This document shows positions 1 through 12,498 of a stretch of DNA of 64,000 bases, one piece after another. This stretch comes from Sporobolomyces roseus (lineage: Eukaryota > Basidiomycota > Microbotryomycetes > Sporidiobolales > Sporidiobolaceae). The stretch covers positions 1 to 64,000 of the forward strand of contig JADILM010000011.1 in the NCBI GenBank assembly GCA_016617785.1, written 5' to 3'. The notes under the pieces are model-generated. The model worked only from the letters and a program-made list of their open reading frames with translations. It was not told the origin of the DNA and made no database searches. The position numbers and the translations under genes are program-made. How positions within the stretch are numbered: position 1 is the stretch's first letter; each line of letters opens with the position of its first letter.

Positions 1-3000
1 AATCATCACTTTTACACTACACAACTTCTACTCAACCTTTCCTCTCTACCTTTGTGAGACCTCTCTTTCCCTCGACTCTCCCTGCACCCCACTCGGATCG
101 ACTCGACTACCTACCCCTTTCCAGGCGTACATCTGCCTTGGTTTCTCTCTAGAGTTGAAGTTCACCTTCAAGCTCAATTCCTCTGAATCGGTTTCTCCGT
201 TCAGTTTTGCCCCAGACTCTTTCTCCTCACGTGACATTCACGTTCGAGTCGGTCCACCTGTTCACAAGAAGTTGCGCAGAAAGCTGGCGAATCTAGCAGT
301 TTCGCTCGCAACAACCGGCGTCTCAACATCAGCGATCAGCAATAGCGTCAAAGACAACAATCACAGACTCTCTATCGCGTTTACTGAACGATTCTCTTTG
401 CGAAATCAACGAAATGTCGAAAGTTTCGTTTCTCTCGTACTCGCTTCGCTCTCGTTGATACTGCAGGAATCGCGCACTTCGGAAAGAAGAAGCGGTCAGG
501 ATACTCACAACGATTCAAAGGTTTAGAAGACTCATTTGCAAAGAATCCTCTACAATTCTTCTCAATTCCCGGTCTCCCAAATTACAGGTAAGATCTCGAT
601 GACTGAATTATCGCGGGTTTAAACAGGAAAGGCTGTGAGAGAGAGGGGGTGTGAAGTACGAGTATGAAGAGGTGAGAACGGAGCTTGAGTGGAAAGGGGG
701 AAATGTCAATTTGATCAAGTCGAGATCTTCCGCAAATTCCTCCGTCAACTTCTCCAACCCCTCCAATCACTATCCGAAACATCCCATCACTCAGTCACTG
801 TCAGTACCTGTCGCTTTCAGCGGATTTGAAAGGGAGTAGACTCACGATAGGAATCCGACTTGACATCCTTTCGAATCTCGCATCCCCTCATTCCTATCTT
901 CGCTGTCTCTCCCTCAACCATCTCATAGTCCAGGCAATCTGACTCAATCTACCCTTCATTCAGTGTTGCCTGAACTGCCGTTGCGAGTTTGAAGAATCGT
1001 TTCGAAGGAATCGGAGTCGTGCGAAGAGAGGAAAGTTGTGTTCGGGGACTGATAGGAGTGAGAGGGGCTAGTCGAAGGTGATGATAATGTGGGGGGACAA
1101 ATTCCGGGTGCTGCAACCGAGGAAGAGTGTCAGCATCTGCGAAGAAAGAAAGAATGAGCGAAATCTTGAACTGACTCTTCCAGAGGATTCGGCTATTCAA
1201 TGCCGTTCTCTGTCAATCCCCACTCTCGAAATCGTCATACATAGCCCTATCGTCGCCCTCATCGCTTTCCCTAGCCCTAGAATCCGATTGCGAATCCATC
1301 GCTGCGAGTAACTTCAAACATTTTCATCCTCATCCCGTCTCTTCCCATCTTCCCGATTTCGCTCACTCTCTCCAATCCATCTTGAGAGCTGTCCCGAGTA
1401 GCGGCGAGTACACCTGCGAAAGAAAGGGATCAATCAGTTTCTCTCTCGGATAAACGAGATTGAATGAAACGCACTATTTCTCGGAACCCAGTCACCCTAG
1501 ATTCGATCAGATAGCCGAATTACTAATCTCACAGTAATCCACCCTCGTTACCCTTCCGATCTCGGTAACGATTGAATCAAATCTCCTCCTCAAAGTTGAG
1601 CGATCCTCACTTCCCTACTCTCACGTCCTCCGAGCTAGTTCTTGTATCATAGTGTAGATAATTGGTTCTTTCGCCTGTAGAGTGAATCTTGTATACTGGG
1701 AGAGAGTTGGGATGAGAGGGAGACAAGTTGAAACAGATTGAGGTGGAAAAGGAGAAGAACGGCGAGAAGAGTGCTGAAGGGAGAGGTGGAGGGGAGAGTA
1801 GGCCTATAGATTCCGTACTGTGATATCGGAATTGAGCTAGTAAATGGTCAAGAAGAGGAGGGAGCCAAAGTTTCTCTCTTGTTCTCTTCCACTTCACTTT
1901 CAACTCGCTGCTCTGGCTCACCGACTCTAGAAGACCTCTAGAAGACTCCCAAGGTGACTTACAAGTCCTCTGAACCCGGTTTCAGCCCGAGGTGAGTTCT
2001 TGATCGATCTCCTCCCCCACTTTTCCCTCCCAATGCATTCGCTCATCCCTCTCGACTTCACGCTAGATCTATCAATCGTAAACTCGCACATGATATGCTA
2101 CAGTCCTCTACTTGCCCTTCGACCAAACAGCAGTTCAATTCGGGACAGAAATCAACTCCGAATCTTTCTCTCGTTCGATCAAGAATGGACTCTTCGATGA
2201 AGGCAATCATTCTACCGGTGCTCAGCTTTGGCCGATACGATCAAACTATTCTCTGGAACATTCCCAAGCTCAGCTCTATTCGAAGAACTGCGTTCGAGCC
2301 ACTCAATTCAAGGAAATTAATATTCTTCCGAAACTCGCCGTTTCTCGTCTTCTGCCGCTCTCTTACTCATCGGTCTCAGCGGCAACACTCTCAGCAAACG
2401 ATCTCAACAGCTTCGACACACAAATAGGAACGGAAACCAGAAGTCAGAATCGTTATCATCTCGTTTCGAAAGATGGATTTTGGATTTTGCGGCTCAATGA
2501 CCTCCAAGATTTGCTGGAATCGGCGGCTATCGATCGATGGGATAGCTAGAGCGTATCGAGGGAGATCAACAAAGTCGGAAAGAAGGAAGGGGATAAAGAT
2601 CTTTACGACAAGAGAAATTTCGGAAATCAAGTGCGTTTTCCTCTTTAACTCCAGATCTGTTGAATTACAGGCTCACTCGCTCTATGTGTGCACTCCACAG
2701 TGATGCGTTTCTCATGTCCCTCTGCCTCAGCTACCTCTATCGCTATCTGTCTCATCCCAATTCCCGATATCTCGTTCGAATCAGCCTCTCTCCAGACCAA
2801 ACCTCCACTTCAACGGAGGAGATGACGGCGAGATGATCGTATGGATGATGCGGTCAAAGGGATTGGTATGAGAGATAACAAAAAGGGTTGATAGAGTTGG
2901 AATTCAGACGGAATTGGAGAAAAAGTTGGAAAGTTGGATTGATCAAGTTCATATGAGTCACCCTCTCTATCGCTCTGCATGCGAGAGAAGGGGAACACTC

Positions 3001-4110
3001 TCTCCTGTTGATGACTGATCGATTTCCTTGACCTGAAAACAGACAACTTCAGTCTCACTTCAGACCGATTCCTTACTCAACTCCGAATTCGAACCCTTCA
3101 CTCCCTCATCTATCCTCTTCCAAATCCCTTATTCATCTCATCACACTTCAACATCTTCTTCTGTCTATTCCCCAAGTCATCGCCCCCAATCTCATGTGAA
3201 TCTCCCAACTCCAGATTTCATTCATTCCGACGAAACCATCGCAAATTCTCGGATTCTTCGGCTCTGATCAGGCAGAGTTGGCTCAGACGGGTCTTCCTCA
3301 TCGGATAGAAGACGCCGGAGAGTGCTTGTAGCTCGAACGGTAGATCTTGCAAAGAACTTTATTCGCACAAATTCTTTCGAAGGAGAAATCACTTCAGAGA
3401 GGAAGTATTCATCCCTTGAGTTGACTCTCCGATGATGGGGAAAGCCTCAATTTGGCGACACCATGAGAACGCTGGTGTGATCAACGAGATAGCGATTTCA
3501 ATGAATGCCATGCGAAAAGGAGCTGAAAAAAACAGAGATTTGATTCAGAGCTCAGGTCAGGGAAGGGAAGGGAAATGAGTAAAAGGAAACGAAAGAATAG
3601 AGAATGAAGGATATAGCGCAAGCGAGAGAAGATCGATAGCGATTGAATCCCATCGAGAATCCAGAATGTTTGATCTTTGGATTTCGAAAGTAGTCAGTTC
3701 GATTCAAACGGTCAAGCGACCCATTCGAGGGAGCTCACCACGTGTACTTCTGCCTCATACTTCACGCCCATACTGAGCTGTCAGCCTCTCCCGTCACCTT
3801 TGAATCACTCGTTTGACCATTTTCCGACGATGCGAAACAGATAAATCCCAAACTTTAGCCTCGTAATGACCACAAAACCTCCTTCTCCATCCGTACCATC
3901 TTTTCAGGTATCCTATGCTCGATCCTGAACGTTTTAAGCTATCGATTCGGGCGTTTTGTCGAAATTTGCGAAAAGTAGTCGTCGAGGGGAAAGGGAAAAG
4001 ATGGGGTGAGGATTAAGGAGAGCGAGGGGAAAGATTTGTGGAGTTGCGAGGGAGAAAGGAAGATTGAAAGGAGTAAAGGGAATGAAGGGATTGAAAGGAA
4101 AGGCGAAAGA
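1..4110. other. unresolved stretch without a confident gene
   Basis: No gene can be fixed here. A GT-AG intron with good signals is visible at 588-627 on the plus strand (donor GTAAGA, end AAACAG), and several plus-strand frames look protein-like, for example around 2112-2549 and 2880-3010, where a 36-nt intron could join a Ser/Pro-rich exon. The opposite strand is also open in places (2810-3058). Strong strand bias towards pyrimidines removes stop codons by chance, so open frames are weak evidence. No domain was recognised. Confidence 0.5.
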
Positions 4111-4870
4111 ATGGGAATTTTGAGAGATGCGATTGTTTCGGAGAAGTTGAGAGCTCTGGTGTGCGCGAGAGGGCAAGGAAGTGTGGAGATGAGAGAGGAA
4201 TATGTTGATGGGTTGGAGCCGAAAGGGGGAATGTGATTGAGGTAGGAAAGCGAAAACTGCAATCGACAGAATCAAAGAATCAATACTGAACGGGTTTGAG
4301 AGAACGCGAGGAGACTCGCCTCTGCCATGGCTACGTGACCCAGTAGACTTGTATCCCTCAATTCCTACGCAAGCTCTTCATTCCCCATCGCTCAATCCGC
4401 ACTTTCTCCCGCATTTCTCGACATTGAAACTCAATCCTCAGCGACACTTCTCTCCACGTCTTCCTCAAGCACGGATGTACGATAACCCTCTTTTGCTACA
4501 ACAAGTCGACATCGAGAAGACTGCTGTCGAATTAGGAGTTTTCACCAGTTTCTATCGGAAGTCGCGTTCAAGATCAGCGAAATTCCGGGGAAGGAGGAAG
4601 AGGAATGAAAGCTCACTGGTGTCGGTAACAGCTCTGGAGCGGTCTCAACGAGTGGAGGTAATTGTTGTTCAGAGAGACCATTCTATTCAAAAAGAAAGCG
4701 AAAAGTCAGTTTCGCAATCTCAGGAACGAGCGGAGGAAAAGCTTGGAATTACCTCCCTATCCTTCCTCCCTCCACGCCGTCAGTCAAAGAAAAGGTCTAC
4801 AGATAGTTCTCCCGCTACTTCTTCAACTTCCTCCTCTAGTAACTCTCCGTCTCAAGAATCTGATGTTTGA
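4111..4870 (+). CDS. possible two-exon gene of unknown function
   Basis: I do not recognise this protein. From an ATG at 4111 a frame runs to 4232. A 37-nt intron (GTGATT...GACAG, 4233-4269) joins it in phase to a long exon ending in TGA at 4870, giving about 240 residues. The frame is open further upstream, so the true start may lie before 4111. The second half is basic (KSRSRS and RGRRKR runs) and ends in a Ser-rich tail with SSTSSSSNS, as is common for fungal nuclear regulators, but no DNA-binding motif is visible. The minus strand is also open across 3934-4275, so the strand is not certain. Support comes only from the in-phase intron and residue composition. Confidence 0.33.
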
Positions 4871-6414
4871 GGTCCGAGATCCAACCATTTCGTAAATCGT
4901 AAAGGAATCATTCGAATTTCACCTACTCACACACTCCTCGTCAGTATCTGAGCTTGAGAAAGGAGAGAAGGAGAGAAAGGGGAGACTTACCTCTACCTTT
5001 CTCAAAAGCTTTCCTCCCAACCTTTCGTCGCAACATCCAATCCCTTCCCCTCTCCAAACTCATCATCCAAATCCAAGTCTCCCAGTCCTCTTCATCTCGG
5101 TTGAAAGTGACTGCTCCCCTTCAACTAAATTCTCATAATTCGCCCGTTTCCTCTCCAAACTCTTTGAAATTCTAATTTGTTGCTTACTCCTCTCTCATAC
5201 CGACTGTAAGGCTTGCTTGAGTGATGCTGATATAGGTAGAGATACGATGAGCTGAGGAGAGAGGGTACAAATCAGAAGGGAAGGAGGAGGAGAGAGGGAG
5301 GAAAGCGGAATTTTCGAAATTGATTGATCCGATGGTAGGAGATATCGAGGCTGACTCCAGTAAGTTCCTATGAGAGTGTGAAGATGTAGGTGAGGTTGGT
5401 GGCCGAGTGCGAAGAGCATTGCGTTGAAAGCTGAAGGGCAAGGAAAGGATGTTTGGAGGGAATGAGGGAAGTTTGAGTTGATGGATTGAGGGTAGACTGT
5501 GAAAAGGAAGAGCAGGGAGTCATCAGCTTGCGTCAAGAAGAGTATATGTATCTCTCCATCGCTAGGATAGTTTGAGTGCTCTGTCTTGGAGAGAGCGAGG
5601 AGAGAAACCCAGACAGAGTCAATCTTGCCAAGTAGAGCCACAAGAAGCACAGAGCGAGATACCAGAGAGCATATGGAGCAGATGAGAAGCGTCTCAGAGC
5701 AGTAAGAGCAGCAGCCGACGAGATCTTGCAGAGAGAGTTTGAGGGGGTTGAACGATTCTACTCAACAAACAGCGATAAAGAGTTAGCAATGCCTCTGATA
5801 GCCTCGGAACCACCACTATATAGCCCCAGTACCTTCTCCTGCCACTTTGAGCCATTGCAAGAGATACTTTGCTTACCTCTTTCATCTTGATCAGTTTCTG
5901 AAGGTTCCGAGCCAAGTTGAAGCTACTGAGCCGTTCTTGCGGGCGTATCTGGTCTTGGTAGCGTATTCAATGTACTAGAGGTGAGACTGGGGTAGCTGAT
6001 GATGTGGTGGGAGTGCAGGAGAAGCGGATTTGGAAGAGCCAAATTTTGATAAATTAAGCAGCTCTCTCTACCTCTCTCTGCGTAGATGTGACGTTCCAGG
6101 CGGGATCTAGAGTATACTATCAACAAATGAAGCGCGAGAATGATTCGGCTTGAGTGTTGCGCTTTTGTTTCGTTCTACTTTCGCAACTCTCGCTTCGTTT
6201 GCCCTTCCTTCAATTCCGCCTCAATTGTAACAAGTAAAGTGATCATCCTCACTCTCTCGACAGTATCAGCCCTCCGACCGCGCAAAAAAAGTCGTTCAAA
6301 GGATCTAGAATAGCGCAAACTGACGAGATTCGCAATCCGATTCTTCGCTCCTGATCCTTCCCTCTCCATCTTCTAGCTTCCTACAGCTTAGATCACTGCA
6401 TCCTCTCGAGTACC
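4871..6414. other. no confident gene
   Basis: Pyrimidine-rich plus-strand sequence up to about 5180 is followed by fragments open on the minus strand (5195-5915). Their starts are non-ATG or their frames are interrupted. Nothing with a recognisable domain, RNA gene or repeat was seen. Confidence 0.5.
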
Positions 6415-7337
6415 TTATCCAGATCGAGATAATTGATAGATTCTTCCGCGTTGATCAACGCGATACGAATCATCATTCCGAACTCGCGAGATCAACTCAT
6501 TGTAGTTCTCATCCTCAGGTACGGCAAAGAGCGTTGCAGCACGTACACCCTGAGTGGATCCAGATGTTGAGGGAGCAGAGGATCCAGCTGCAGGTCGAGA
6601 GGTGCCACGTTCTCGTCTTCCTCCTCTGTGTGATTGATTTCGAGTAAGGTTCTCCGATGCTGTCGAGCGACGTCGTGCTTGAGGTTGAAAGGGTGTCACG
6701 TCTGTAAGTTCAGGTTGATGTGGTTGAGGAAGTGATTGGGAAGAAGCCGCATCTCGAATGTATTGTCTAGCTTGCTGAAGATATCCCTCTTCCTATCAAT
6801 TGATTATCAGCTTCAGCTCTCGCAAGGTTACTCATCTGAGAGTTACACGGTTTGACTCACCCAGTCTTTAAGTCGCAAGAGCCGATTAACTTCTCGCCCC
6901 TCCTCGGTTTCTTGCCAATTGGTAATTCCTGCATTCAAGCACGCTTGAATGAATCGATTACGAGCAGCTTGAGCAGCGGTCTCAGCAGATAATAGCTCTC
7001 GACAAGCTTGAGGGTTATTGTAGAGAACTATTTCGTGCTCCCCTCGTCAGCGAAAGTTTGCAATATGCCCAAAAAGAACGAGGGACGGCTCACTCAAGCG
7101 CTCCCCTACCTCTCCTTGCACTCCCATGAGCACCACCGTCAGCTCAGAGACTGCATGCCAGATCTCCTCTTTGTACTGAGCGTCTAATGGACACGATTGA
7201 ATGAGTTTCGAGAATACAAACTCGGTAAAAGAGGAACGGACAAATTTCCTGAATTGTACCTGTTCCTCTGTTGATCAGCTCCTCTGTATCAGTAAAAGAG
7301 AAAAGAGATGTAAGCACTCACGAGAGGGTTGAGCCAT
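6415..7337 (-). CDS. hypothetical protein, four exons
   Basis: The family is not recognised. Reading from ATG at 7337, four exons join in phase through short GT-AG introns (donors GTGAGT, GTACAA, GTGAGC and GTGAGT), giving about 230 residues. The N-terminal 140 residues are predicted largely helical and rich in Ala, Glu and Gln (KEEIWHAVSELTVVL, ETAAQAARNRFIQACL). They are followed by a basic, Ser/Gly/Pro-rich linker and a short C-terminal block with EDENYNELISRVRND that may fold. No signal peptide or membrane segment is visible. The start was chosen because MAQPSQE is the first ATG that splices into the helical exon. Residue content and the consistent splice phases argue for a real gene. The role is unknown, and it could be lineage-specific. 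Confidence 0.58.
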
Positions 7338-10292
7338 GAGACGAATGGAGGAAAGAGAGAAAGAGTCAAATTGAAAAGCGCTCGCTGACTCCGATCGAGA
7401 TCGTAAAGCGCAAACTCGTGGGAGATGTGAAGTAGGAGACGGTCGAGACCGAGCAGACGGCTCGAGTGAGTTCCACGAGTCTTTTACCGCTGAAGAAAAG
7501 TGGGATTTCGAAGGAAGTCGGGAGAAAAGTTGAGAGGAGTCTCCAAAGGCAATCAGTAGGAGCAATCACGAAGCAGTCACAGCACGCTAGAGCGCTGCAG
7601 AGCCGTTCCAAAGCGCTTGAGAGTCAGGGAGGAGTTGTTGACGAGGGGGAACGAAAATGAGCGAAAGAGAAGCTAACAAGAGGCGTAGAGCCGGTAGAGC
7701 TGAGAGAAGCGTAATGCTGGTCATCTCGAGTCTTCAGAGAGGTACAGAGCGTTTGGAGCGTTGTGTTGAGAGGCAAGAAGCGATCTCAAGAAACTCTCCC
7801 TTTCTCTCACTCTCCCTCTTCACTTCCAGCTTCAAACTCGACACAGTATCGCTCACTGGCACCTCAGAAACTTAGTCAATGCACCAAAGACCCCCTCCGA
7901 GTCGATCAAGAGAGAGGAACGACTCGCCTACTTTTTCTGATTCCTTCTTCCCCCTCAACCTCTCAAGCCACTTCAAGCTAGCTATAGGGTGAGTGACACT
8001 ACAGATCAGCTAATCTAGGAGATAGTAAGCTGATCGTGGGAGGTCACTCACAGATCTCTGGATGGATTGATTGATCCCGCTCCCTCTTCCTCTTCAACTA
8101 CTCTCGCACCTTCCACTTCCTCCACCGCTACTCCTATACCATCCGATATAAAACCTACACACGGCACGAGCACGAGCGGCAGGGAGCAAGGATCGTGAGG
8201 ATATGATTGAGATTGGAACGAGGAAATTCAGAATGTGATTACTGGATTCGAAAGCTTTTCTGGTCAAGTCAGGAAGCAGGTAAATCACGTACTACTCTCT
8301 ACTATCTATGGGGAAGTGCAGGAGGTAGAGGGAGAGAGTGGAAGGGCTGGAAGAGAACGTGGGGCTTCAAACGGAGGGTTTCTCTCTCCTCTCTTTCTGT
8401 CAAGATTGAGAGGGAGACTAGCTGAATCGAGGAAAACGAGTCAGAAATGAAAGGGGCTTATGTCGGCGAAGTGAGGGAGAGGGGGGACGAAATGGCTGGA
8501 TTCGAAAGTGCTCTTTGTTCGGATTCTACTTCTCCTCTCGAAATCAAATTTCCATTCCCGCTCTTCTTCCGATCAGTAGCTGACAACCCTCGAACCTCAA
8601 TCGTCCACAGTAGCTTTCTTCACCGCTGAAGAGCGACTCGAGTTGACTCGCACAAATTCGAAACCGCTCCTTTCGAAAGCTCGCGCAAACCTCGACACTT
8701 CCTCCACCGTCAATCGCTACACCTTCTCTCTCTGATTGCGTCGCAGATGACTTCAGTGGGATGATAGGATTCGGTCAGAGGGATGACGAGGAAAGATGGG
8801 TTATTTCTCGAACTCAAATCGGATCCGAAGATCTTTCGAATCGACCCTTTACACCCTCCTCTTCCTTCTTCAAACGATCTCATCGACCTTCGAGAAGTTT
8901 ACTCTTCCTTCTTATCGACTCTACCTCAAGATCTCGTTCAGTCGGAAATGGTTCACGAAGCGAAGGAAGAAGGAGGAGAAGTTTTGGAGGAGACTAGGAA
9001 AGAGGTAGTTTCGGAGGGAGAGGATAGGATTGGGGAGGAAGAGCCCTCAGAAAGGTAGTTGTTCAGGGTCAAGTTGATTGAGGAGGAAGAAGAGAAATGA
9101 AAGAAGTTGTTGAATGGTGAGTTTTCGCTTTCACTTCTTCGCTTACGTTCCTCGAGAGCAAGCTGACAATTTTGCTCTTTCCTCTACCACTCCTTCGTCC
9201 TCACTTGTCCTCCTCTCTCCCATCTTCGTATCTCCTCTCTTCATCCTTCTCTCGAAATCTCGCCGACTCGTGACCTCAAGTCTCGTTTTTCGTCACGTCT
9301 CCGCTTCTCGTCCATTCTCCTCAACTTTCGCTCTCCTCATCTTCTCAACATTAGTCTCACCTCTCTTCACAGACTCTCATCATTCCTAATAGTTGCACAA
9401 TCTCAAGAAGAAGAGTTCACTCGGTACCTCGACGAAGAAGAATCTCTCGCAGCCGCCTCTCAAGCAACTTCACCTCCTTCCACTTCTACCCCTTTCCCTC
9501 CTTCCACCTTTCCACCACGCAGCTCAATCTGTACCACTCCCACTGCTCTCCCACCAACTCAACCTTAAATCCTCTCAACCTCTAAAACTCCCTCATCATT
9601 CGCTCGATCGTAACTTCTTATCACCCCAACTTCATCCCTATTAATCAAGAGTTCTCCTCTAGCTCTTGTGAAACCAAGGGAATCCATTGTTAGAGGATGG
9701 AGCGAGCCGTGGAACTCAGAGTCATGATTTTGTCAGAGAGAGGAGCGGGAATTCTCGCGTTGATGGAAAGGAGAGAGGTGAGGCAGAGGAGGAGCTCTCA
9801 GGAAGTAAAGGAAAAGACGGAAAGAATGCGGAGGAGAAGAAGAAGGAGGAGGAGGATAGTGCTTGGAAGCAGCGATTCGAGATCTCGATTCGGAGCTATC
9901 GTCTCGTGATCCGATCAGCAACTCAGCAACATCAAGCTCGACCTCTCGCCGATACATCTCGGATACTACCTTCGACTCTATGCTCTTCTCGGCCCAAGTC
10001 TGAGCGCTTCCTTGCTGAGTTTCGGGCGCTTTCCAGCGACTTTTCCTCGCTTCTTCGGTTCTCCGTTTTCTCGCGCCGTCGCTTCGCTGGCTCAGTCTCT
10101 CACGCTTTGCTGCAAACCTCTTTCCACTCCACCCGCTCTTCACGGCTTCCCCCTATCTCTTGCTCGGTCTCCACTCTCTCGAATCCCGCGGATCCGGCAA
10201 GAGAACTTTTGTCTGATCTCCTCTTCTCCTCTTCCTCCTTCTTCGCTCTCCTCCCTCTACCCTTGCCTCTTCCTGACTCCGCCTCACCAGAT
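7338..10292. other. unresolved 3-kb stretch with plus-strand coding-like pieces
   Basis: Several plus-strand fragments look translated but cannot be linked into one gene. One is a frame across 8230-8280 joined by a 42-nt intron (ends GTGCAG) to an exon stopping at 8448. Another is an acidic frame from ATG 8783 to 9058. A Ser/Pro-rich frame around 9400-9540 begins QEEEFTRYLDEEES. A long frame is open from about 9690 into the gene at 10293, but it has no ATG. In-frame TAA or TGA codons interrupt these pieces, so this could be a multi-exon gene with unseen introns, a decayed gene, or base-composition noise. Confidence 0.4.
7989..8053. repeat. nested inverted repeat (imperfect hairpin)
   Basis: Outer arms GTGAGTGAC and GTCACTCAC (9 bp, perfect) enclose inner arms GATCAGCT and AGCTGATC (8 bp, perfect). 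The arm pairs are separated by unpaired 6- and 7-nt blocks, and a 16-nt loop lies in the centre. It falls outside any confident gene. It could be a foldback element remnant or simply a structured transcript. Confidence 0.6.
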
Positions 10293-11179
10293 ATGAATGG
10301 CGCCGCCGCTATCCGACATCAAAGCGAACTCCTCTCGTCAGCTAAGGGTGTGATGTCCGTCGCTCGTCATCTCGAGTTTCCCCTTCAATCTTTCAGAACC
10401 TGGGATCGGAATGTCAGTCTCACTCTCAACGAAGGTGGAGCTGCTCCTTCATGGCTCGCACGAAAGACGGATTTCAACCTCCTCAAGAATTGGTTTGCGG
10501 AACTCCTCAAAGCGCTCAAGGAGGGAAAGGTGAGTCCGAATCTGGCTCTACCGTAGGATCTTGGGGAGCTGATTGCGTTTGCTGCCTTCAGGTGGTTCTT
10601 GACGAAGACGACCGTCTCTTACCGCGCTGGACTATCGGCGGATTCATGCGCGAAACTCGAGCTCAACGACAGCAGCTTACTGCCGAGTTCGAAGACGAGC
10701 TGCTAGAGAAGGTAGCTTCTATTGGTCGAGCGGGAGAAAGAGCGGGAGTTGCGAGAGGAGTCATTCAATGGTGGGAGAGAGACATGAAGGAGAGGTTCTG
10801 TCAGGCTGAGGAATTGTTCAGTGATTCACAAGAGAAGCAGATGCTGGATAACGACATCAAAGACCGACAAAGCTTCCAGAAAGTCACGTCTGCACTCGGC
10901 GTCTTGCTCGATGAGATCAGTAAGAAGCAAAATGAGGCGAGTTAGTTTCGCATTCCTCGATGAATCTGTCTTGACTCATTTTCCGTGAAACAGGGAGGAG
11001 TTGAAGGAGTCAGCGAGCTCTTCGCATCCCAGTATTGGGAACCCGAACAGATACATCATCGACTCTTTTCGAGACCTTTCACAACGCTCCACGACGATCT
11101 CAACCTCTTGACGAATACTCCCTCTTCCCATACATTTTCAAGTCCTTCTCCCTCAGCATTCATAGTAGGTAGGAGATAG
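10293..11179 (+). CDS. hypothetical helical protein, three exons
   Basis: The family is not recognised. ATG 10293 opens an exon to 10529. Intron 10530-10591 (GTGAGT...TTCAG) leads to a second exon ending at an early donor (ATCA|GTAAGA) or a slightly later one (GCGA|GTTAGT). The last exon starts near 10998 or a few bases later and stops at TAG 11179; other acceptors shift the frame to an early stop. The product is about 235-245 residues, mostly charged and probably helical (FEDELLEKVASIGRAGERAG, IQWWERDMKERF), with a Ser/Pro-rich tail. The frame is open without ATG for 600 nt upstream, so an extra 5' exon is possible. No signal peptide, membrane segment or catalytic motif was seen. Confidence 0.57.
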
Positions 11180-12498
11180 ATCGGGCAAGGAGGAGATGCA
11201 ATAGCTATGTTGCAATCTCGTAGTTTTTACATCAATCAATCTTCCCTCGTTTATCCCGAGTCTCGTTTCCATCGTCGTGCTTCCGTTTCCAGCATTTGCG
11301 CAGTGTTGACGTTGTTGGGAGATACTAGAGAGGAAGATGAGGTATCGAGAGCGAAAGGTGAGATTGCGTGAAAGAGAAAGGGGTTGAAATTGCGAAAGTC
11401 GAACGAGTCTAAAGAGGGCGAGGGAGAAGGAGAAGGGGGAAAGAGGCGGAAAGGAGAGGTAGGAAAGAGGTGATGAAATGTTAACAGCGACCCTGTGAAG
11501 AGAGAGATGAACATCAGCAGAATCACGAAAAGAGAGAAACAAGAGCTACTTTGCGAAAACTCGTAAACTCCGACTAGATCTCGCCCTCCTCCCAAATTGA
11601 CTCACTGCCTATCCCTCTACGCCATATCTGCTGTTCTACGCCTCGCATGACCGCTAGACCACTATATTTCCCTCCCCAAAAATCCGTCTATCCTGGATTT
11701 CTCGATTCCCTTTCCCATTCCATCGAGTCCTTCTCACATCATTCCATCGTCCCCTTGTTGCTGAGACGTCTCGTAGAGTGCTGGAAGCGTTGAACGATCC
11801 GTGAAGTGCCGTAAGTGAAAGATTGCGTTTGTTGATTCGAAGACGAAGGATGCGAGAGACTGGCCCTTGAGGATCTTGAGCGAGAGGCCAAGCAGCAGTA
11901 GATGACTTGATAGCGCTATAAAGGCTATCAGGGCAAGTCTGTACCCCGTCAGCGAGCTTGCTTGACGTCTTGAAAATTGAAGAAAGTTGAAGCCTTACCA
12001 AACAGCGAGGACAGCGTGGAGCGAGCTGTAGCGGCTCCTGTATCTTCTTGAGGGTTCTTCAAGTAGACTGAGCGAACAACAGAGCAGGTCTGAGATGAGC
12101 GGTGAATGGGAGAAGTTCAAGTTGATCGAGCAAACTTCTCTCTTCTACACTCGACTCGGTTCACTCTTTCTCGCTCTGACAGCTACGGTACACTCTAGAT
12201 CAAGATCCTTGAGCAGCTAGCAGTCTTCTCGCGTGAGTCTCGCTCTTTCTCATCTCGAAATCGCTCGAACAGTTCTAGCTGACCTTGCCGCTACCCGATG
12301 ACCTCAGTCCTTGCGCAGAGTCTACCTATAGCTTTCCAAACTACTCTACTACGCTTCGGCAACCTCACTTACTCGCTTTGAGGTAGTCTTGCTTGGAAGC
12401 GAACATTCGACCAACTTCGACTTTTCGACAACAGGAGCTCTGGGAGATGGCGTGAGTTCGACGAGGTGAGATCCTAGACAGCAAACTACAGGATAGAA
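11180..12498. other. intergenic stretch with a copy of the 5'-flank module
   Basis: No confident gene. A minus-strand frame at 11654-12001 (no ATG) follows the module copy near 12000-12200 and may be the eroded first exons of a relative of the BTB gene at 16.8-18.9 kb. A plausible intron (GTAAGG...GTACAG, about 60 nt, GCTGACG branch motif) lies at the head of that frame. Confidence 0.4.
12000..12200 (-). repeat. 5'-flank module, copy 1
   Basis: Read on the minus strand, this block shares runs such as TTGAACTTCTCCCATTCAC and TGTCCTCGCTGTT with the sequence just upstream of the BTB gene (copy 3, 18940-19150) and with copy 2 near 16.3 kb. Order and spacing are the same in all three, so they appear homologous. 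Downstream of this copy only a broken reading frame is seen. Confidence 0.55.
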
